Positions 34,409 to 43,760 of a DNA stretch of 64,000 nt are shown here, one piece after another. Below the pieces are notes generated by a model that did no database searches, had not been told where the DNA came from, and saw only the letters and a program-made list of their open reading frames with translations. Each line of letters starts with the position of its first letter. Within the stretch, counting starts at the first letter, position 1. The stretch spans positions 1-64,000 of the forward strand of contig NZ_JAFICC010000002.1 of the NCBI RefSeq assembly GCF_017833415.1, given 5' to 3'. Source of the stretch: Flavobacterium sp. 1355 (lineage in GTDB: Bacteria; Bacteroidota; Bacteroidia; Flavobacteriales; Flavobacteriaceae). Both the position numbers and the translations under genes were made by a program.

Positions 34409-35179
34409 ATGAGTTTCAATTCAAAAAATCCATTTTTAAGCGACAAGCGTTTTTCATCAAATGCTGTTTCAAGAGCTGAAGAGGTGCACGAAGCAAAGAT
34501 TATCGACTACAATCAGGAAATGACTTTGTCAGGTACTATCAATAAAACAGCTATTTTATTTTTAATTTTATGTGGAGCGGCCATGGTAACCTGGTGGATG
34601 GCTTTTAATGGAATTAATATAATGTTACCGGCAATTGGCGGTGCTGTTATCGGACTTATTTTAGTTGTAATTTCTGCATTTAAACCAGAAGCTTCTCCTT
34701 ATCTGGCTCCGGGTTATGCTTTGTTTGAAGGATTATTTATTGGAGGTATTTCTGCAATATTTGAAGCAATGTATCCAGGAATAGTAATCAATGCCGTTGG
34801 AGCAACTCTGGTTACTTTTTTAGTTTGCTTAGGTTTGTATAAATTTAAGATTGTAAAAGTTACTGAAACATTCAAATCTGTAGTAGTTGCTGCTACATTA
34901 GCTATTGCTACTTATTATCTAATTTCGTGGGTTGTCTCAATGTTTACCAGCTTTACTCCTGTTCATTATGGAAATTCTATGATGAGTATCGGAATTAGTG
35001 TTTTTGTTATTGTTATTGCAGCTTTAAACTTATTTCTGGATTTCGATCAAATTGAAAAAGGAGTGCAACAAAGAGTTCCTAAATTTATGGAATGGTATGG
35101 GGCAATGGGTTTGATAATTACGTTAGTGTGGTTATACATTGAATTCCTTCGACTTTTATCTAAATTGTCTAAAAAATAA
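34409..35179 (+). CDS. Bax inhibitor-1 / YccA-like membrane protein
   Basis: 256 residues. A cytoplasmic N-terminus (SFNSKNPFLSDKRF) and seven predicted transmembrane helices with the family's APGYALFEGLFIGGISAIFE and LNLFLDFDQIEKGVQQRVPK (Asp residues in helix 6, used for pH/calcium gating in structural homologues). Matches the longer YccA-type subfamily (Bax1-I). Likely a proton- or calcium-sensitive channel; the physiological role in bacteria is unclear. Monocistronic. Confidence 0.85.
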   Translation: MSFNSKNPFLSDKRFSSNAVSRAEEVHEAKIIDYNQEMTLSGTINKTAILFLILCGAAMVTWWMAFNGINIMLPAIGGAVIGLILVVISAFKPEASPYLAPGYALFEGLFIGGISAIFEAMYPGIVINAVGATLVTFLVCLGLYKFKIVKVTETFKSVVVAATLAIATYYLISWVVSMFTSFTPVHYGNSMMSIGISVFVIVIAALNLFLDFDQIEKGVQQRVPKFMEWYGAMGLIITLVWLYIEFLRLLSKLSKK

Positions 35180-35196
35180 ATTTCCCCAACATATTA

Positions 35197-35231
35197 GAAA
35201 GCCTTTTTGAAATTCAAAAAGGCTTTTTTTT
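35197..35231 (+). terminator. Terminator of the BI-1 family gene
   Basis: Stem AAAGCCTTTTTGA/TCAAAAAGGCTTT followed by TTTTT. Confidence 0.9.
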
Positions 35232-35550
35232 ATACATTTTGTTAGGCAAAAACAGTAATAAAACACCTCTTTTGTTTTTAAATTTAGAACACTTTCTAAC
35301 TCTGTTTTTTAATTTACTGAAATTTATTTTAGCGCTTTTCCTTCTTTTTTTTTGCGTTTAAAAAATCTAATAAACCGTTTTTGATTCAAATTATTGATTA
35401 AACAAAAGTGTTTTCATAATCATTAACCTACAAAAATATATTGTAATTAAATTTTAAAAAAATATGCATTTTTTAAAATTAACTTGATTCTCAGGTTATA
35501 CAATATTCAAAAAATCTTAGGAAAAATACCACTTCACGGGTCTAATTCTT

Positions 35551-35591
35551 ATTATGTAATAAATTGCATTTAGTGCAATTTATTACATAAT
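35551..35591. promoter_or_regulatory. Perfect 18-bp inverted repeat upstream of the pectate lyase
   Basis: Arms ATTATGTAATAAATTGCA and TGCAATTTATTACATAAT with loop TTTAG. No T run follows, so it is not an ordinary terminator. Possible regulator site or RNA hairpin. The rest of 35232-35667 is AT-rich without recognisable genes. Confidence 0.5.
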
Positions 35592-35667
35592 TAACACTTT
35601 AACATCAAAAAATATTGTTTATTAATTTTTTTATGACAATAAAATTACATTATTATAAAATTATATA

Positions 35668-35689
35668 TATTTTTGTGTAATCGATTACA
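35668..35689 (+). promoter_or_regulatory. -7 box TATTTTTG abutting a LacI-type operator
   Basis: TATTTTTG (35668-35675) is followed directly by TGTAATCGATTACA (35676-35689), a perfect 14-base palindrome with the central CG typical of LacI/GalR-family operators. A repressor bound here would cover the transcription start. The lyase ATG is 77 bases further on. The regulator gene is not in the window. Confidence 0.5.
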
Positions 35690-35766
35690 ATTTAATGATA
35701 ATTGAAATTGATACTAAAAACCACAAAAAACCACTATGAAATTTTTACTAACTTAAACAAACCACT

Positions 35767-38595
35767 ATGAAAAAAAACCTACTTTTTCTGGCTGTCTTTA
35801 TTATGGCATTTCAGACTTGGGCACAACAAGTACAAATTAACGAATCAGGAGGATGGCTGGAATCTGCTTTTGTAAAATGGCAGCCTGTAAGCGGCGCTCA
35901 GACGTACAATGTTTATTACACAGGTCAAGGCCTTACAGACAAAAAGATAGACGATCAGCTTATAAGAAGTTACGGAAGTTATTTTAGAGCTGATATTCCG
36001 GGGTTGCAAGCCGGAACATATACAATAAAAGTAAAACCTGTAATTTCAGGTGTCGAAGGAACCGGAACCTCTACCGGAAATCTAACTGTTATAGCTCAGG
36101 ATCGTAATGGATTTGCATTTGCAGGGGGACGCGTTCCAGGAGGATATAAAACTGACGGAACACCCAAAGACAATGCAGTGATTCTTTATGTTACACAAAA
36201 TACAAAAAATACTGTTTCGGCTACCATCACAGGTGCTACAACAAATCCTTGTGTGGGTTTACAAAACATATTATATGCCATTAAAAAAGGACAGGAGACC
36301 CGTCCATTCATTTTTCGTTTGATAGGAAATATTACTGATTTAAGTGTAATGGAAGGCGGGGACATCGTTATCGAAAACTCTAATAACCCATCAAGTTATA
36401 TTACTTTAGAAGGTGTCGGAATTGATGCTGTTGCAAATGGCTGGGGTATTCGCCTAAAATCAGCTTCTAACGTAGAAATTAGAAACATTGGTGTTATGAA
36501 TTGTAATAGTACTGCAGGTGACAACATTGGAATGCAACAAGCGAATGATCATATTTGGGTTCATAACTGCGATTTGTTTTATGGAAATGCAGGAAGCGAT
36601 GCAGATCAAATTAAAGGAGACGGAGCGCTTGATAATAAAACATCTACTTATATTACCTTATCATACAATCATTTCTGGGATAGTGGAAAAGCAAGTCTTC
36701 TTGGATTAAGCGAAGGAACAACCAGCGGATTATACATCACTTATCACCATAACTGGTTTGACCACTCTGATTCTCGTCATCCTCGCGTACGATATTATTC
36801 TGCACATATTTATAACAACTATTTTGATGGTGTTTCTAAGTACGGCTCAGGATCGACATTAGGCTCTTCGTTATTTATTGAAGGAAATTATTTCCGTAAT
36901 ACCAAAAATCCTATGCTAACTTCTTTACAAGGAACGGATATATGGGACGAAGCAAATCAGGTAAATAATGCCGGAACAATGGGAACATTTTCAGGTGAAG
37001 CCGGTGGATCAATCAAAGCGTTCAATAACACTTTTGATGCGTCAATCGGAACAAATGATATGCGCTTTGTCGCTTACAACGATCCGAATCCTTTGTATAA
37101 TATTGCAGGCAAGATTAGCTCAACAACCGATTTCGATGCGTATGTAACTACAACAAGAGGCGAAACTGTAAGCAGTGCCGTAAAATCTAAATCTGGAGCC
37201 AATACATATAATAACTTTGATACTGATGCTTCATTATATGTTAAGAACTTAGTTGTAGATCAGCCTGCAATAGCCAAAACAAAAACGACACAGTACGCAG
37301 GCCGTGTTTCGGGAGGAGATTTAAAATGGACTTTTGACAATAGTGTAGATGACAAATCTTCACTTGTAATTACAGCGCTTAAATCGGCATTAACGAATTA
37401 TAGCGGAACTTTAGTAGCGGTACAGGGAGAAGGTAATCCTCCGGCAAATCCTCAAACCTTAACTTCAACAAGCAATAATAATCAAACCGTAACAAGCGGA
37501 TCTGCTATTGCAACAATCGTATTTACCTGGGGAGGCAGTGCAACAGATGCAACTGTTACTGAATTGCCAGCTGCTGGAATTAGTTTTGTAAAAAACACTA
37601 CAGCTAAAACAATCACTATTTCAGGAACTCCAACTGCAACTTTATCGTATTCCATTACTACAACTGGCACCGGAACTCCGGCTACAGGATCTGGAACAAT
37701 AACGGTTAATTCAGCAGGAACTCAAACCTTAACTTCGACTAGTAACAATAACCAAACAGTTTCGAGTGGTACTGCTATAAACACTATTGTTTTTACCTGG
37801 GGAGGAACTGCAACAGACGCAACTGTTACCGGATTGCCAGCTTCTGGAATTAGTTTTGTAAAAAATACTACTGCTAAAACCATTACTATAACAGGAACTC
37901 CAACTGCTACTGTATCTTATTCTATAGCAACAAACGGGACTTCGGGTACGCCGGCAAATGGCTCTGGAACAATAACGGTAACTACCGGGGGTACACCCGG
38001 GAGTGAAATTCATAATTTTACGACATCAGGGAAAACAAGTTCTTTTTACAACATAACAGGAAATTTATCTACAACAAAAGGAACTGTAACCTACAATGGG
38101 TTAACGCTAACACAATGTTTAAAAATAGAATCATCTACGAGTATAACATTTACAACAACACAGCCAAGCACTTTGACGCTTGTTTTTGTTGAAAGTGCAG
38201 GCACAATAAAAGTAGACAATGTTGATAAAGTTGCTTCTGGAGGAATTGTAACGGTTTCCCTTGTAGCGGGAAGTCATACAATCTCTAAAAAAGATACGTC
38301 AAATTTATTCTATATGAGTACTGTTTACAGCGGAGGAACATTACGCATGGCCTCAAAAGAAGAAAAAGAAAGTGAAACTCTAAAAACGGTATTATATCCT
38401 AATCCTGTTTCAGAAACTTTGTATGTTTCTAACCAAAACGCAGAAAAAATTGAAATCTATAATATGTCGGCCGTTTTAGTAAAAACTGCTAAAAATAACG
38501 AAGCAATAGATATGAGCAGATTAGTTCCCGGAACTTATTTTGCTAAAATTTATACTTCTCAAGGATCATTTAATCAAACAATCATTAAAAAATAA
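35767..38595 (+). CDS. Secreted pectate lyase (PL1 family) with T9SS tail
   Basis: 942 residues. Signal peptide to TWAQ (19); FN3-like domain (about 20-110); right-handed beta-helix lyase (about 112-540) with the PL1 landmarks [11 protein letters not shown] and [13 protein letters not shown], whose Arg is the expected catalytic base. Two near-identical 90-residue Ig-like repeats follow (DNA 37453 and 37723 onward), then a beta-sandwich of unknown ligand (about 745-850), then a C-terminal type IX secretion sorting domain ([14 protein letters not shown]...). It should cleave pectate by beta-elimination outside the cell or on its surface. Stands alone; no other pectin genes are nearby. Confidence 0.85.
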   Translation: MKKNLLFLAVFIMAFQTWAQQVQINESGGWLESAFVKWQPVSGAQTYNVYYTGQGLTDKKIDDQLIRSYGSYFRADIPGLQAGTYTIKVKPVISGVEGTGTSTGNLTVIAQDRNGFAFAGGRVPGGYKTDGTPKDNAVILYVTQNTKNTVSATITGATTNPCVGLQNILYAIKKGQETRPFIFRLIGNITDLSVMEGGDIVIENSNNPSSYITLEGVGIDAVANGWGIRLKSASNVEIRNIGVMNCNSTAGDNIGMQQANDHIWVHNCDLFYGNAGSDADQIKGDGALDNKTSTYITLSYNHFWDSGKASLLGLSEGTTSGLYITYHHNWFDHSDSRHPRVRYYSAHIYNNYFDGVSKYGSGSTLGSSLFIEGNYFRNTKNPMLTSLQGTDIWDEANQVNNAGTMGTFSGEAGGSIKAFNNTFDASIGTNDMRFVAYNDPNPLYNIAGKISSTTDFDAYVTTTRGETVSSAVKSKSGANTYNNFDTDASLYVKNLVVDQPAIAKTKTTQYAGRVSGGDLKWTFDNSVDDKSSLVITALKSALTNYSGTLVAVQGEGNPPANPQTLTSTSNNNQTVTSGSAIATIVFTWGGSATDATVTELPAAGISFVKNTTAKTITISGTPTATLSYSITTTGTGTPATGSGTITVNSAGTQTLTSTSNNNQTVSSGTAINTIVFTWGGTATDATVTGLPASGISFVKNTTAKTITITGTPTATVSYSIATNGTSGTPANGSGTITVTTGGTPGSEIHNFTTSGKTSSFYNITGNLSTTKGTVTYNGLTLTQCLKIESSTSITFTTTQPSTLTLVFVESAGTIKVDNVDKVASGGIVTVSLVAGSHTISKKDTSNLFYMSTVYSGGTLRMASKEEKESETLKTVLYPNPVSETLYVSNQNAEKIEIYNMSAVLVKTAKNNEAIDMSRLVPGTYFAKIYTSQGSFNQTIIKK

Positions 38596-38612
38596 ACATT
38601 TTTTTCTTGTCC

Positions 38613-38649
38613 AAAAAAAGGCTTCCAAAAATTTTGGAAGCCTTTTTTA
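38613..38649 (+). terminator. Terminator of the pectate lyase gene
   Basis: 15-bp stem AAAAGGCTTCCAAAA/TTTTGGAAGCCTTTT followed by T residues. Confidence 0.9.
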
Positions 38650-38668
38650 ATTTTTAAGGCTACGTTAA

Positions 38669-38881
38669 TTACCATTCTGCCTGTGGAAGTTTTTCTAAAA
38701 TTGTATCTGGATTATCATTTACAAATAGAAGTTCCTGTTCCAATTTAAATTTTTTAATTTGATGTTCACTTAGCCAATCATCATGTAATGTATTTGTAAC
38801 TTCATGATCAACTTCACCAGAAACAAGATCATACGCTCTAGTAACATGAGAGCCGGCTCCAGAATGAAAAGTTTCTACAAA
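38669..38881 (-). pseudogene. Start-less ORF remnant after the aldehyde dehydrogenase
   Basis: An open frame of about 70 codons ends in TAA at 38669 and is bounded upstream by a TGA at 38884-38882. It has no ATG or GTG, overlaps the last codons of the dehydrogenase in another frame, and reads like real protein (ETFHSGAGSHVTRAYDLVSG ... LHDDWLSEHQIKKF ... TILEKLPQAEW). I do not recognise it. Either it is the 3' end of a gene whose front was lost, or an unusual start is used. Confidence 0.4.
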
Positions 38882-40428
38882 TCAAATTTGATTCCCTGTG
38901 CCAAAGGCAAACTTGTTGTATAATTGATTGTATTTGTCTGACGTCTCATATAAATTTTCCAGGCATCAGAACCAGATTCGCGACCACCACCGGTTTCTTT
39001 TTCACCACCAAAAGCACCACCGATTTCTGCTCCAGATGTTCCAATATTTACGTTTGCGATTCCACAATCTGAACCAGTTACTGAAAGGAATCTTTCTGCT
39101 TCACGCAAATTATTTGTCATAATAGCAGATGATAGTCCTTGTGCTACTCCGTTTTGAAGCTCAATTGCATTCTCAACTTCCCCGGAATATTTAATTAAAT
39201 ATAAAACCGGCGCAAAAGTTTCGTGCTGTACAATTTCAAATGAATTTTTGGCTTCGGCAATTGCAGGTTTTACATAACAGCCACTTTCGTAACCTTCTCC
39301 GGTAAGTACTCCTCCCGGAACTAAAATATTTCCTCCTTCGGCAACAACTCTATTTAAGGCAGCGCCGTACATTTCTACTGCATGTGTATCAATAAGCGGC
39401 CCCACATGATTGTTTTCGTCTAGTGGATTTCCTATTCTTAATTGTTTGTAAGCTGACACTAACGCATCTTTTACTTTGTCATAAATACTCTCGTGGATAA
39501 TCAAACGGCGTGTTGACGTACAACGTTGACCTGCAGTTCCTACTGCTCCAAAAACAGCCCCTATAACAGTCATTTTTATATCGGCATCAGGAGTTACGAT
39601 AATTGCATTGTTCCCTCCTAACTCAAGCAGTGATTTTCCTAATCGGCCGGCAACTGCCTGCGCTACAATTTTTCCCATTCGGGTTGAACCTGTAGCAGAA
39701 ACCAACGGAATTCTTGTGTCTGCAGTCATTAATTCTCCTATTTTATAATCTCCATTGATAAGGCATGAAATTCCTTCCGGCAGATTATTTTCTTTGATTA
39801 CCTGAGCAATAATGTTTTGACATGCTATACCACAAAGAGGTGTTTTTTCTGAAGGTTTCCAGACACAAACATCTCCTGAAATCCAGGCAAGTGCAGTGTT
39901 CCATGACCAAACAGCAACTGGAAAATTGAATGCGGAGATGATTCCGACAACTCCCAATGAATGGTATTGCTCATACATACGGTGACCTGGTCTTTCTGAA
40001 TGCATTGTCAAGCCGTGTAACTGGCGTGATAAACCAACTGCAAAATCGCAGATATCGATCATTTCCTGAACTTCTCCATATCCTTCCTGCAAAGATTTTC
40101 CCATTTCATAAGAAACCAATTTACCAAGGGCTTCTTTATTCTGACGTAATTTTTCTCCAAATTGGCGAACAATTTCTCCACGTTGCGGAGCCGGAATCAA
40201 TCTGAATGTTTTGAAAGCTTCTGTCGCTGACTGCATCACTTTTTCGTAATCCTGAGGGGTTGACATTTTTACAGAAGCAATTAATTTTCCGTCAACAGGG
40301 GAATAACTTTCCAGAATTTCTCCTGATGAAAAGTTTTGTATACCCGTAGATGTTCCTTCATTTATAGATTTGATGCCCAATTTTTCCAGAGCCTCGTTCA
40401 TTCCAAATTGTGATGCTATTGTTGTCAT
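38875..40428 (-). CDS. amaB: Aldehyde dehydrogenase, ALDH7 (aminoadipate semialdehyde) type
   Basis: 517 residues, NAD-dependent. AFNFPVAVWSWN and the VSATGSTRMGK turn form the coenzyme site; the general base is the Glu of LLELGGNNAI and the nucleophile the Cys of GTAGQRCTSTRRL. The SLGVVG segment and GIANVNIGTSGAEIGGAFGG agree with the ALDH7 family, which oxidises alpha-aminoadipate semialdehyde in lysine breakdown. No other lysine genes are near, so the substrate remains inferred. Single gene. Confidence 0.8.
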   Translation of the reverse strand: MTTIASQFGMNEALEKLGIKSINEGTSTGIQNFSSGEILESYSPVDGKLIASVKMSTPQDYEKVMQSATEAFKTFRLIPAPQRGEIVRQFGEKLRQNKEALGKLVSYEMGKSLQEGYGEVQEMIDICDFAVGLSRQLHGLTMHSERPGHRMYEQYHSLGVVGIISAFNFPVAVWSWNTALAWISGDVCVWKPSEKTPLCGIACQNIIAQVIKENNLPEGISCLINGDYKIGELMTADTRIPLVSATGSTRMGKIVAQAVAGRLGKSLLELGGNNAIIVTPDADIKMTVIGAVFGAVGTAGQRCTSTRRLIIHESIYDKVKDALVSAYKQLRIGNPLDENNHVGPLIDTHAVEMYGAALNRVVAEGGNILVPGGVLTGEGYESGCYVKPAIAEAKNSFEIVQHETFAPVLYLIKYSGEVENAIELQNGVAQGLSSAIMTNNLREAERFLSVTGSDCGIANVNIGTSGAEIGGAFGGEKETGGGRESGSDAWKIYMRRQTNTINYTTSLPLAQGIKFDL

Positions 40429-40612
40429 TGTAACTTTTTTAGTTAAAATTGTTATATTTTTATGTAAAGATATTATTTCGAATGGAATATCAATTCAATT
40501 GAATTGTTAAAAAGAAAGTAAATTTAAGGTTAATTAGAATCAATTACAGAAATAACAGGCAATTTATTCCCGTTAATTGCTGTAATTTGCAACATTAAAT
40601 TTTATTTTTATT

Positions 40613-41572
40613 ATGCGTATTTTCAATAGATTTTTGATTTGTATTATCTTAATTTCAACTGCTGCTTTTTCTCAAAAGGAACAAAAATCATCTTTTCAGG
40701 TTGTTCCTTTAGGGATAAAAGGCGGTATTGATGAAAAAAATCTTTCTGCTTATTTACTGGCTCCAGCCAACACAAAAGATTTTATTTGCCTGGATGCCGG
40801 TACTATAAACGCCGGAATAGAAAAAGCAATTGAGAATAAGGTTTTTAAAGTTTCTACAAGTGAAGTTTTACGCAAGTACATAAAGGGATATTTGATTTCA
40901 CATGCTCATTTGGATCATGTTTCAGGATTGATAATAAACTCTCCTGCAGATTCTTCTAAAACTGTCTATGCCACTCAAAAATGCATGGAGATGATGGAGA
41001 ATCATTATTTTAATGATCAGACATGGGCAAACTTTGGAGATAAAGGCGTTGGGTTTCCATTGAAAAAATATCATTTTCAGACCTTAAATATAGGTGAAGA
41101 AGCTCCCATTTCTAATACTAAAATGACAGTAAAAGCATTTCCTTTAAGTCATGTTAACCCTTTTGAAAGTACTGCCTTTTTAATTAAAAATGACGAATCG
41201 TACGCATTGTATTTAGGTGATACCGGTCCGGATTCTGTTGAAAAAAGTGATAAATTAAAAACTTTATGGACAGCCGTCGCGCCTTTGGTTCAAAACAAAC
41301 AGCTAAAAGGTATTTTTATTGAAGTTTCTTTTCCAAATGAGCAGCCCGATCAGTTTTTGTTCGGTCATTTAACTCCGAATTATTTGATGAAAGAACTTCA
41401 CATTCTGGAAGATTTAGCCGGAAAAGATTCCCTGAAAAACTTTAAAATTATCATTACTCATTTAAAATCACCTGCAAAGAATATTGTCAAAATAAAAGAG
41501 CAGTTAAAAAAACAAAATGATTTGGGACTGAAAATTATTTATCCTGAACAAGGGAAACGATTTGAATTATAA
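40613..41572 (+). CDS. Secreted class II 3',5'-cyclic nucleotide phosphodiesterase
   Basis: 319 residues with a signal peptide (to STAAFSQ). Metallo-beta-lactamase fold with the metal motif SHAHLDHVSG, the PDE-II signature around GYLISHAHLDH, a later metal Asp in LYLGDTGPD and His in FGHLTP and IIITHLKS. It should hydrolyse cAMP (or cGMP) in the periplasm or outside. Opposite strand to its neighbours; no partner gene is visible. Confidence 0.85.
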   Translation: MRIFNRFLICIILISTAAFSQKEQKSSFQVVPLGIKGGIDEKNLSAYLLAPANTKDFICLDAGTINAGIEKAIENKVFKVSTSEVLRKYIKGYLISHAHLDHVSGLIINSPADSSKTVYATQKCMEMMENHYFNDQTWANFGDKGVGFPLKKYHFQTLNIGEEAPISNTKMTVKAFPLSHVNPFESTAFLIKNDESYALYLGDTGPDSVEKSDKLKTLWTAVAPLVQNKQLKGIFIEVSFPNEQPDQFLFGHLTPNYLMKELHILEDLAGKDSLKNFKIIITHLKSPAKNIVKIKEQLKKQNDLGLKIIYPEQGKRFEL

Positions 41573-41596
41573 AATTGAAATAAAACGCAAACGAAC

Positions 41597-41680
41597 TCAC
41601 TAGCCCCGATAGAAGTGGAAATCCTTTTGCTTTTTTCTTGAAAAAGCAAAAGATTGGAACGGATAGCGGGAAATAGCTCC
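41597..41680. repeat. Flavobacterial CTAGCCCCGATAGAAG repeat
   Basis: CACTAGCCCCGATAGAAGTGG, a long A/T hairpin (CTTTTGCTTTTTTCTTG/AAAAAGCAAAAG) and GGATAGCGGGAAATAGCTCC. The ends (GAGCTATTTCCCGCTATCCG against ACTAGCCCCGATAGAAGTGG) are partly complementary, so the whole can fold into one hairpin between convergent genes. A degenerate copy starts at 27868. Known to me as a frequent intergenic element of Flavobacterium. Confidence 0.65.
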
Positions 41681-41706
41681 TTAAAATTATTATTAAAGTC
41701 TTCTAA

Positions 41707-42246
41707 CTACTTCTTCGCAACAAACCTGGGATCCGTTTCCATTACAGTTCCGCATTTATCGCAGGTTCTTAATTCTTCTGAGTTATAGAAATGTTCGAAA
41801 TGTGGCAAAAAATCTTTCTCTATATTATGCAGTTCAAAAAATACTTCATAAAGTTTATGGTTGCAATTATCACAATGCCAAAGCAAACCGTCTGTGTACC
41901 CTTTTCCTGCGCGTTTGCGCTCGATTACCAAACCGATTGAACCTTCTGAACGAACCGGAGAGTGTGGAATTTTTGCAGGATGCAAATACATATCGCCCGC
42001 ATTTAAAACCATTTCTTTTCGTTCACCATCTTCCTGGATTACAACTTTTATACTGCCTTCTAATTGATAAAAAAGTTCTTCGGTTTCATTATAATGATAA
42101 TCTTTACGGGCATTTGGCCCTGCTACAATCATAACTATATAATCACCCGAATCTACATACAGGTTTTTGTTTCCTACCGGTGGTTTCAATAATTGACGAT
42201 TTTCCTCAATCCATTTTGTGAGGTTGAAAGGTTTTGCTATTGCCAT
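41707..42246 (-). CDS. nbaC: 3-hydroxyanthranilate 3,4-dioxygenase
   Basis: 179 residues, cupin fold. Fe ligands in DYHYNETEELFYQ (His, Glu) and AKIPHSPVR (His). At the C-terminus two CxxC pairs (WHCDNCNH and RTCDKCGT) form the rubredoxin-like second iron site of the bacterial enzyme. Opens the ring of 3-hydroxyanthranilate in the kynurenine pathway (tryptophan breakdown or quinolinate/NAD supply). Other kynurenine genes are not adjacent in the window. Confidence 0.92.
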   Translation of the reverse strand: MAIAKPFNLTKWIEENRQLLKPPVGNKNLYVDSGDYIVMIVAGPNARKDYHYNETEELFYQLEGSIKVVIQEDGERKEMVLNAGDMYLHPAKIPHSPVRSEGSIGLVIERKRAGKGYTDGLLWHCDNCNHKLYEVFFELHNIEKDFLPHFEHFYNSEELRTCDKCGTVMETDPRFVAKK

Positions 42247-42338
42247 TTTTGATCTGCTAAGTTTTAAGAAGCTAAGTTAAGGAAAAGTTTCCAGTCTTTA
42301 TTGTAGTTTAAACCACAGTTAGTCGTTTTAGTTTCATT

Positions 42339-43427
42339 TTAAAAAGCCTGTTTAATCAGATAAATATAAACCGGAAAATGATCACTGTACCCTACTTCTG
42401 TTAATGTATGCCGCAATGGATAGCCTTTATATTTCCCTGAATCCTGAATAAGGTAAGGTTTATTGAAGATACCAGCTTTCCAGAAATTAAAAGAAAAAAA
42501 ATCAGGTTTTATTAAAGATCCGGTAACCATGATCTGATCAAAAATATCCCAGGAATCTCTAAATGCCAGTGTGCCCTGCCCTTTATTAAACATTTCTTCA
42601 AAAGGATTAAAAATTCCAAACTCCTGAACTTCGATTTTTTTTGCTTTTGCTCCCAAAGCTGTTTTTATACTTTTATTATAAGGTCCATCGTTTAGGTCAC
42701 CCATTGTAATTACTTTGGCATCAGGATTTATTTGCTGAAGCGAATCAATGATTTTTCTGTTTAGTGCTCCGGCAGCTTCGCGATATTTACTTGAAACTTT
42801 TTCTCCTCCGGATCTTGACGGCCAGTGATTGACGATGATATTTAATTCTTCTCCGTCTAAAAATCCTGTGACTAAAAGCTGGTCTCTTGTAAATACCCGA
42901 TTGTTTTCAATTTTGGGTTCTGCATCATCGTCTGTTTCTTCTTTTTCTTCTTTTGAAACTGTTTTATTTTTATAAATCAGTAATGGAATATTGGAAAATG
43001 ATATTGGTTTAAAATGGTTTTTTTGATATAATAACGCGACATCTATTCCGCGTTTGTCCGGTGAATCAAAATGTATTATTCCGTAATTATAATTCAGCAA
43101 CTTTGGCTGTTTGATTAAATCTTCCAGAACTCCTCTGTTCTCGATTTCAGAGCCGCCAATCAAAGTGGGCGCGTTTGTGTTTTCGGGTGTTCCTATTTCA
43201 GATAAAACTCTTGCAATATTCTTAAGTTTTTGCTGGTATTTCTCGTTTGTCCAGTTTTGGGCTCCGTCTGTAGTCCACTCATCATCATTTGTTGCCGGAT
43301 CATTTATTGTATCAAACAAATTTTCGAAATTATAAAAAGCTACTGTATGGATATTATACTTTTTTGGTTGGGCACTTAAAAATGATATAAAGGAAAAAAG
43401 GAGGCAAAACGGGGCTTTAAGGCGCAT
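42339..43427 (-). CDS. Secreted endonuclease/exonuclease/phosphatase family protein
   Basis: 362 residues with a signal peptide (LLFSFISFLSAQ). EEP fold with VAFYNFENLFDT, the metal Glu in GGSEIENRG, the catalytic NHWPSRSGG, MGDLNDGP and the final Asp-His pair in GYSDHFPVYI. A phosphodiesterase or nuclease acting outside the cytoplasm; the substrate is unknown. Codon use does not differ from the neighbours. Confidence 0.85.
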   Translation of the reverse strand: MRLKAPFCLLFSFISFLSAQPKKYNIHTVAFYNFENLFDTINDPATNDDEWTTDGAQNWTNEKYQQKLKNIARVLSEIGTPENTNAPTLIGGSEIENRGVLEDLIKQPKLLNYNYGIIHFDSPDKRGIDVALLYQKNHFKPISFSNIPLLIYKNKTVSKEEKEETDDDAEPKIENNRVFTRDQLLVTGFLDGEELNIIVNHWPSRSGGEKVSSKYREAAGALNRKIIDSLQQINPDAKVITMGDLNDGPYNKSIKTALGAKAKKIEVQEFGIFNPFEEMFNKGQGTLAFRDSWDIFDQIMVTGSLIKPDFFSFNFWKAGIFNKPYLIQDSGKYKGYPLRHTLTEVGYSDHFPVYIYLIKQAF

Positions 43428-43760
43428 AATATTATTTTTAAAAAGGCCAATATAACAAATTATATTTTGTAAGAAATTTATATTGTAATTTTAATTTATA
43501 TTTTTGTTTAAGATAATAGTTTCCCGAATATTCATTCGGCTGGCAATCAGAAAACAACAAAAAAAAGCCATTTGAAGTATTCATTTCATAAGGGAAACAC
43601 TGGAACTTTTTTAACCAAAGTGTATCTTTGCAAATGTACAATCTAAAGAAGATGATAAAGGATTAATACAGTTTTTTGGCTGAATTACAAAAATGATATA
43701 GAAAGCTAATTTTAATTCGAAACCTTAAAAATAATTTATAAATTTAAGCAAAAGAAACTC
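43428..43760. promoter_or_regulatory. Divergent intergenic region with a -7 box at 43623-43630
   Basis: 333 bases between divergent genes. TATCTTTG at 43623-43630 (plus strand) is an exact TAnnTTTG and could serve the LD-carboxypeptidase, giving a leader of about 125 bases. A 67-codon minus-strand ORF (43438-43641) looks like chance. Otherwise AT-rich. Confidence 0.4.

Noticed and set aside
38669..38881. The start-less ORF as a frameshifted continuation of the aldehyde dehydrogenase
   Set aside because: The dehydrogenase already has the full family length and its usual C-terminus.
43438..43641. 67-codon minus-strand ORF
   Set aside because: Low-complexity aromatic/Lys composition, overlaps a likely promoter, no recognisable motif.
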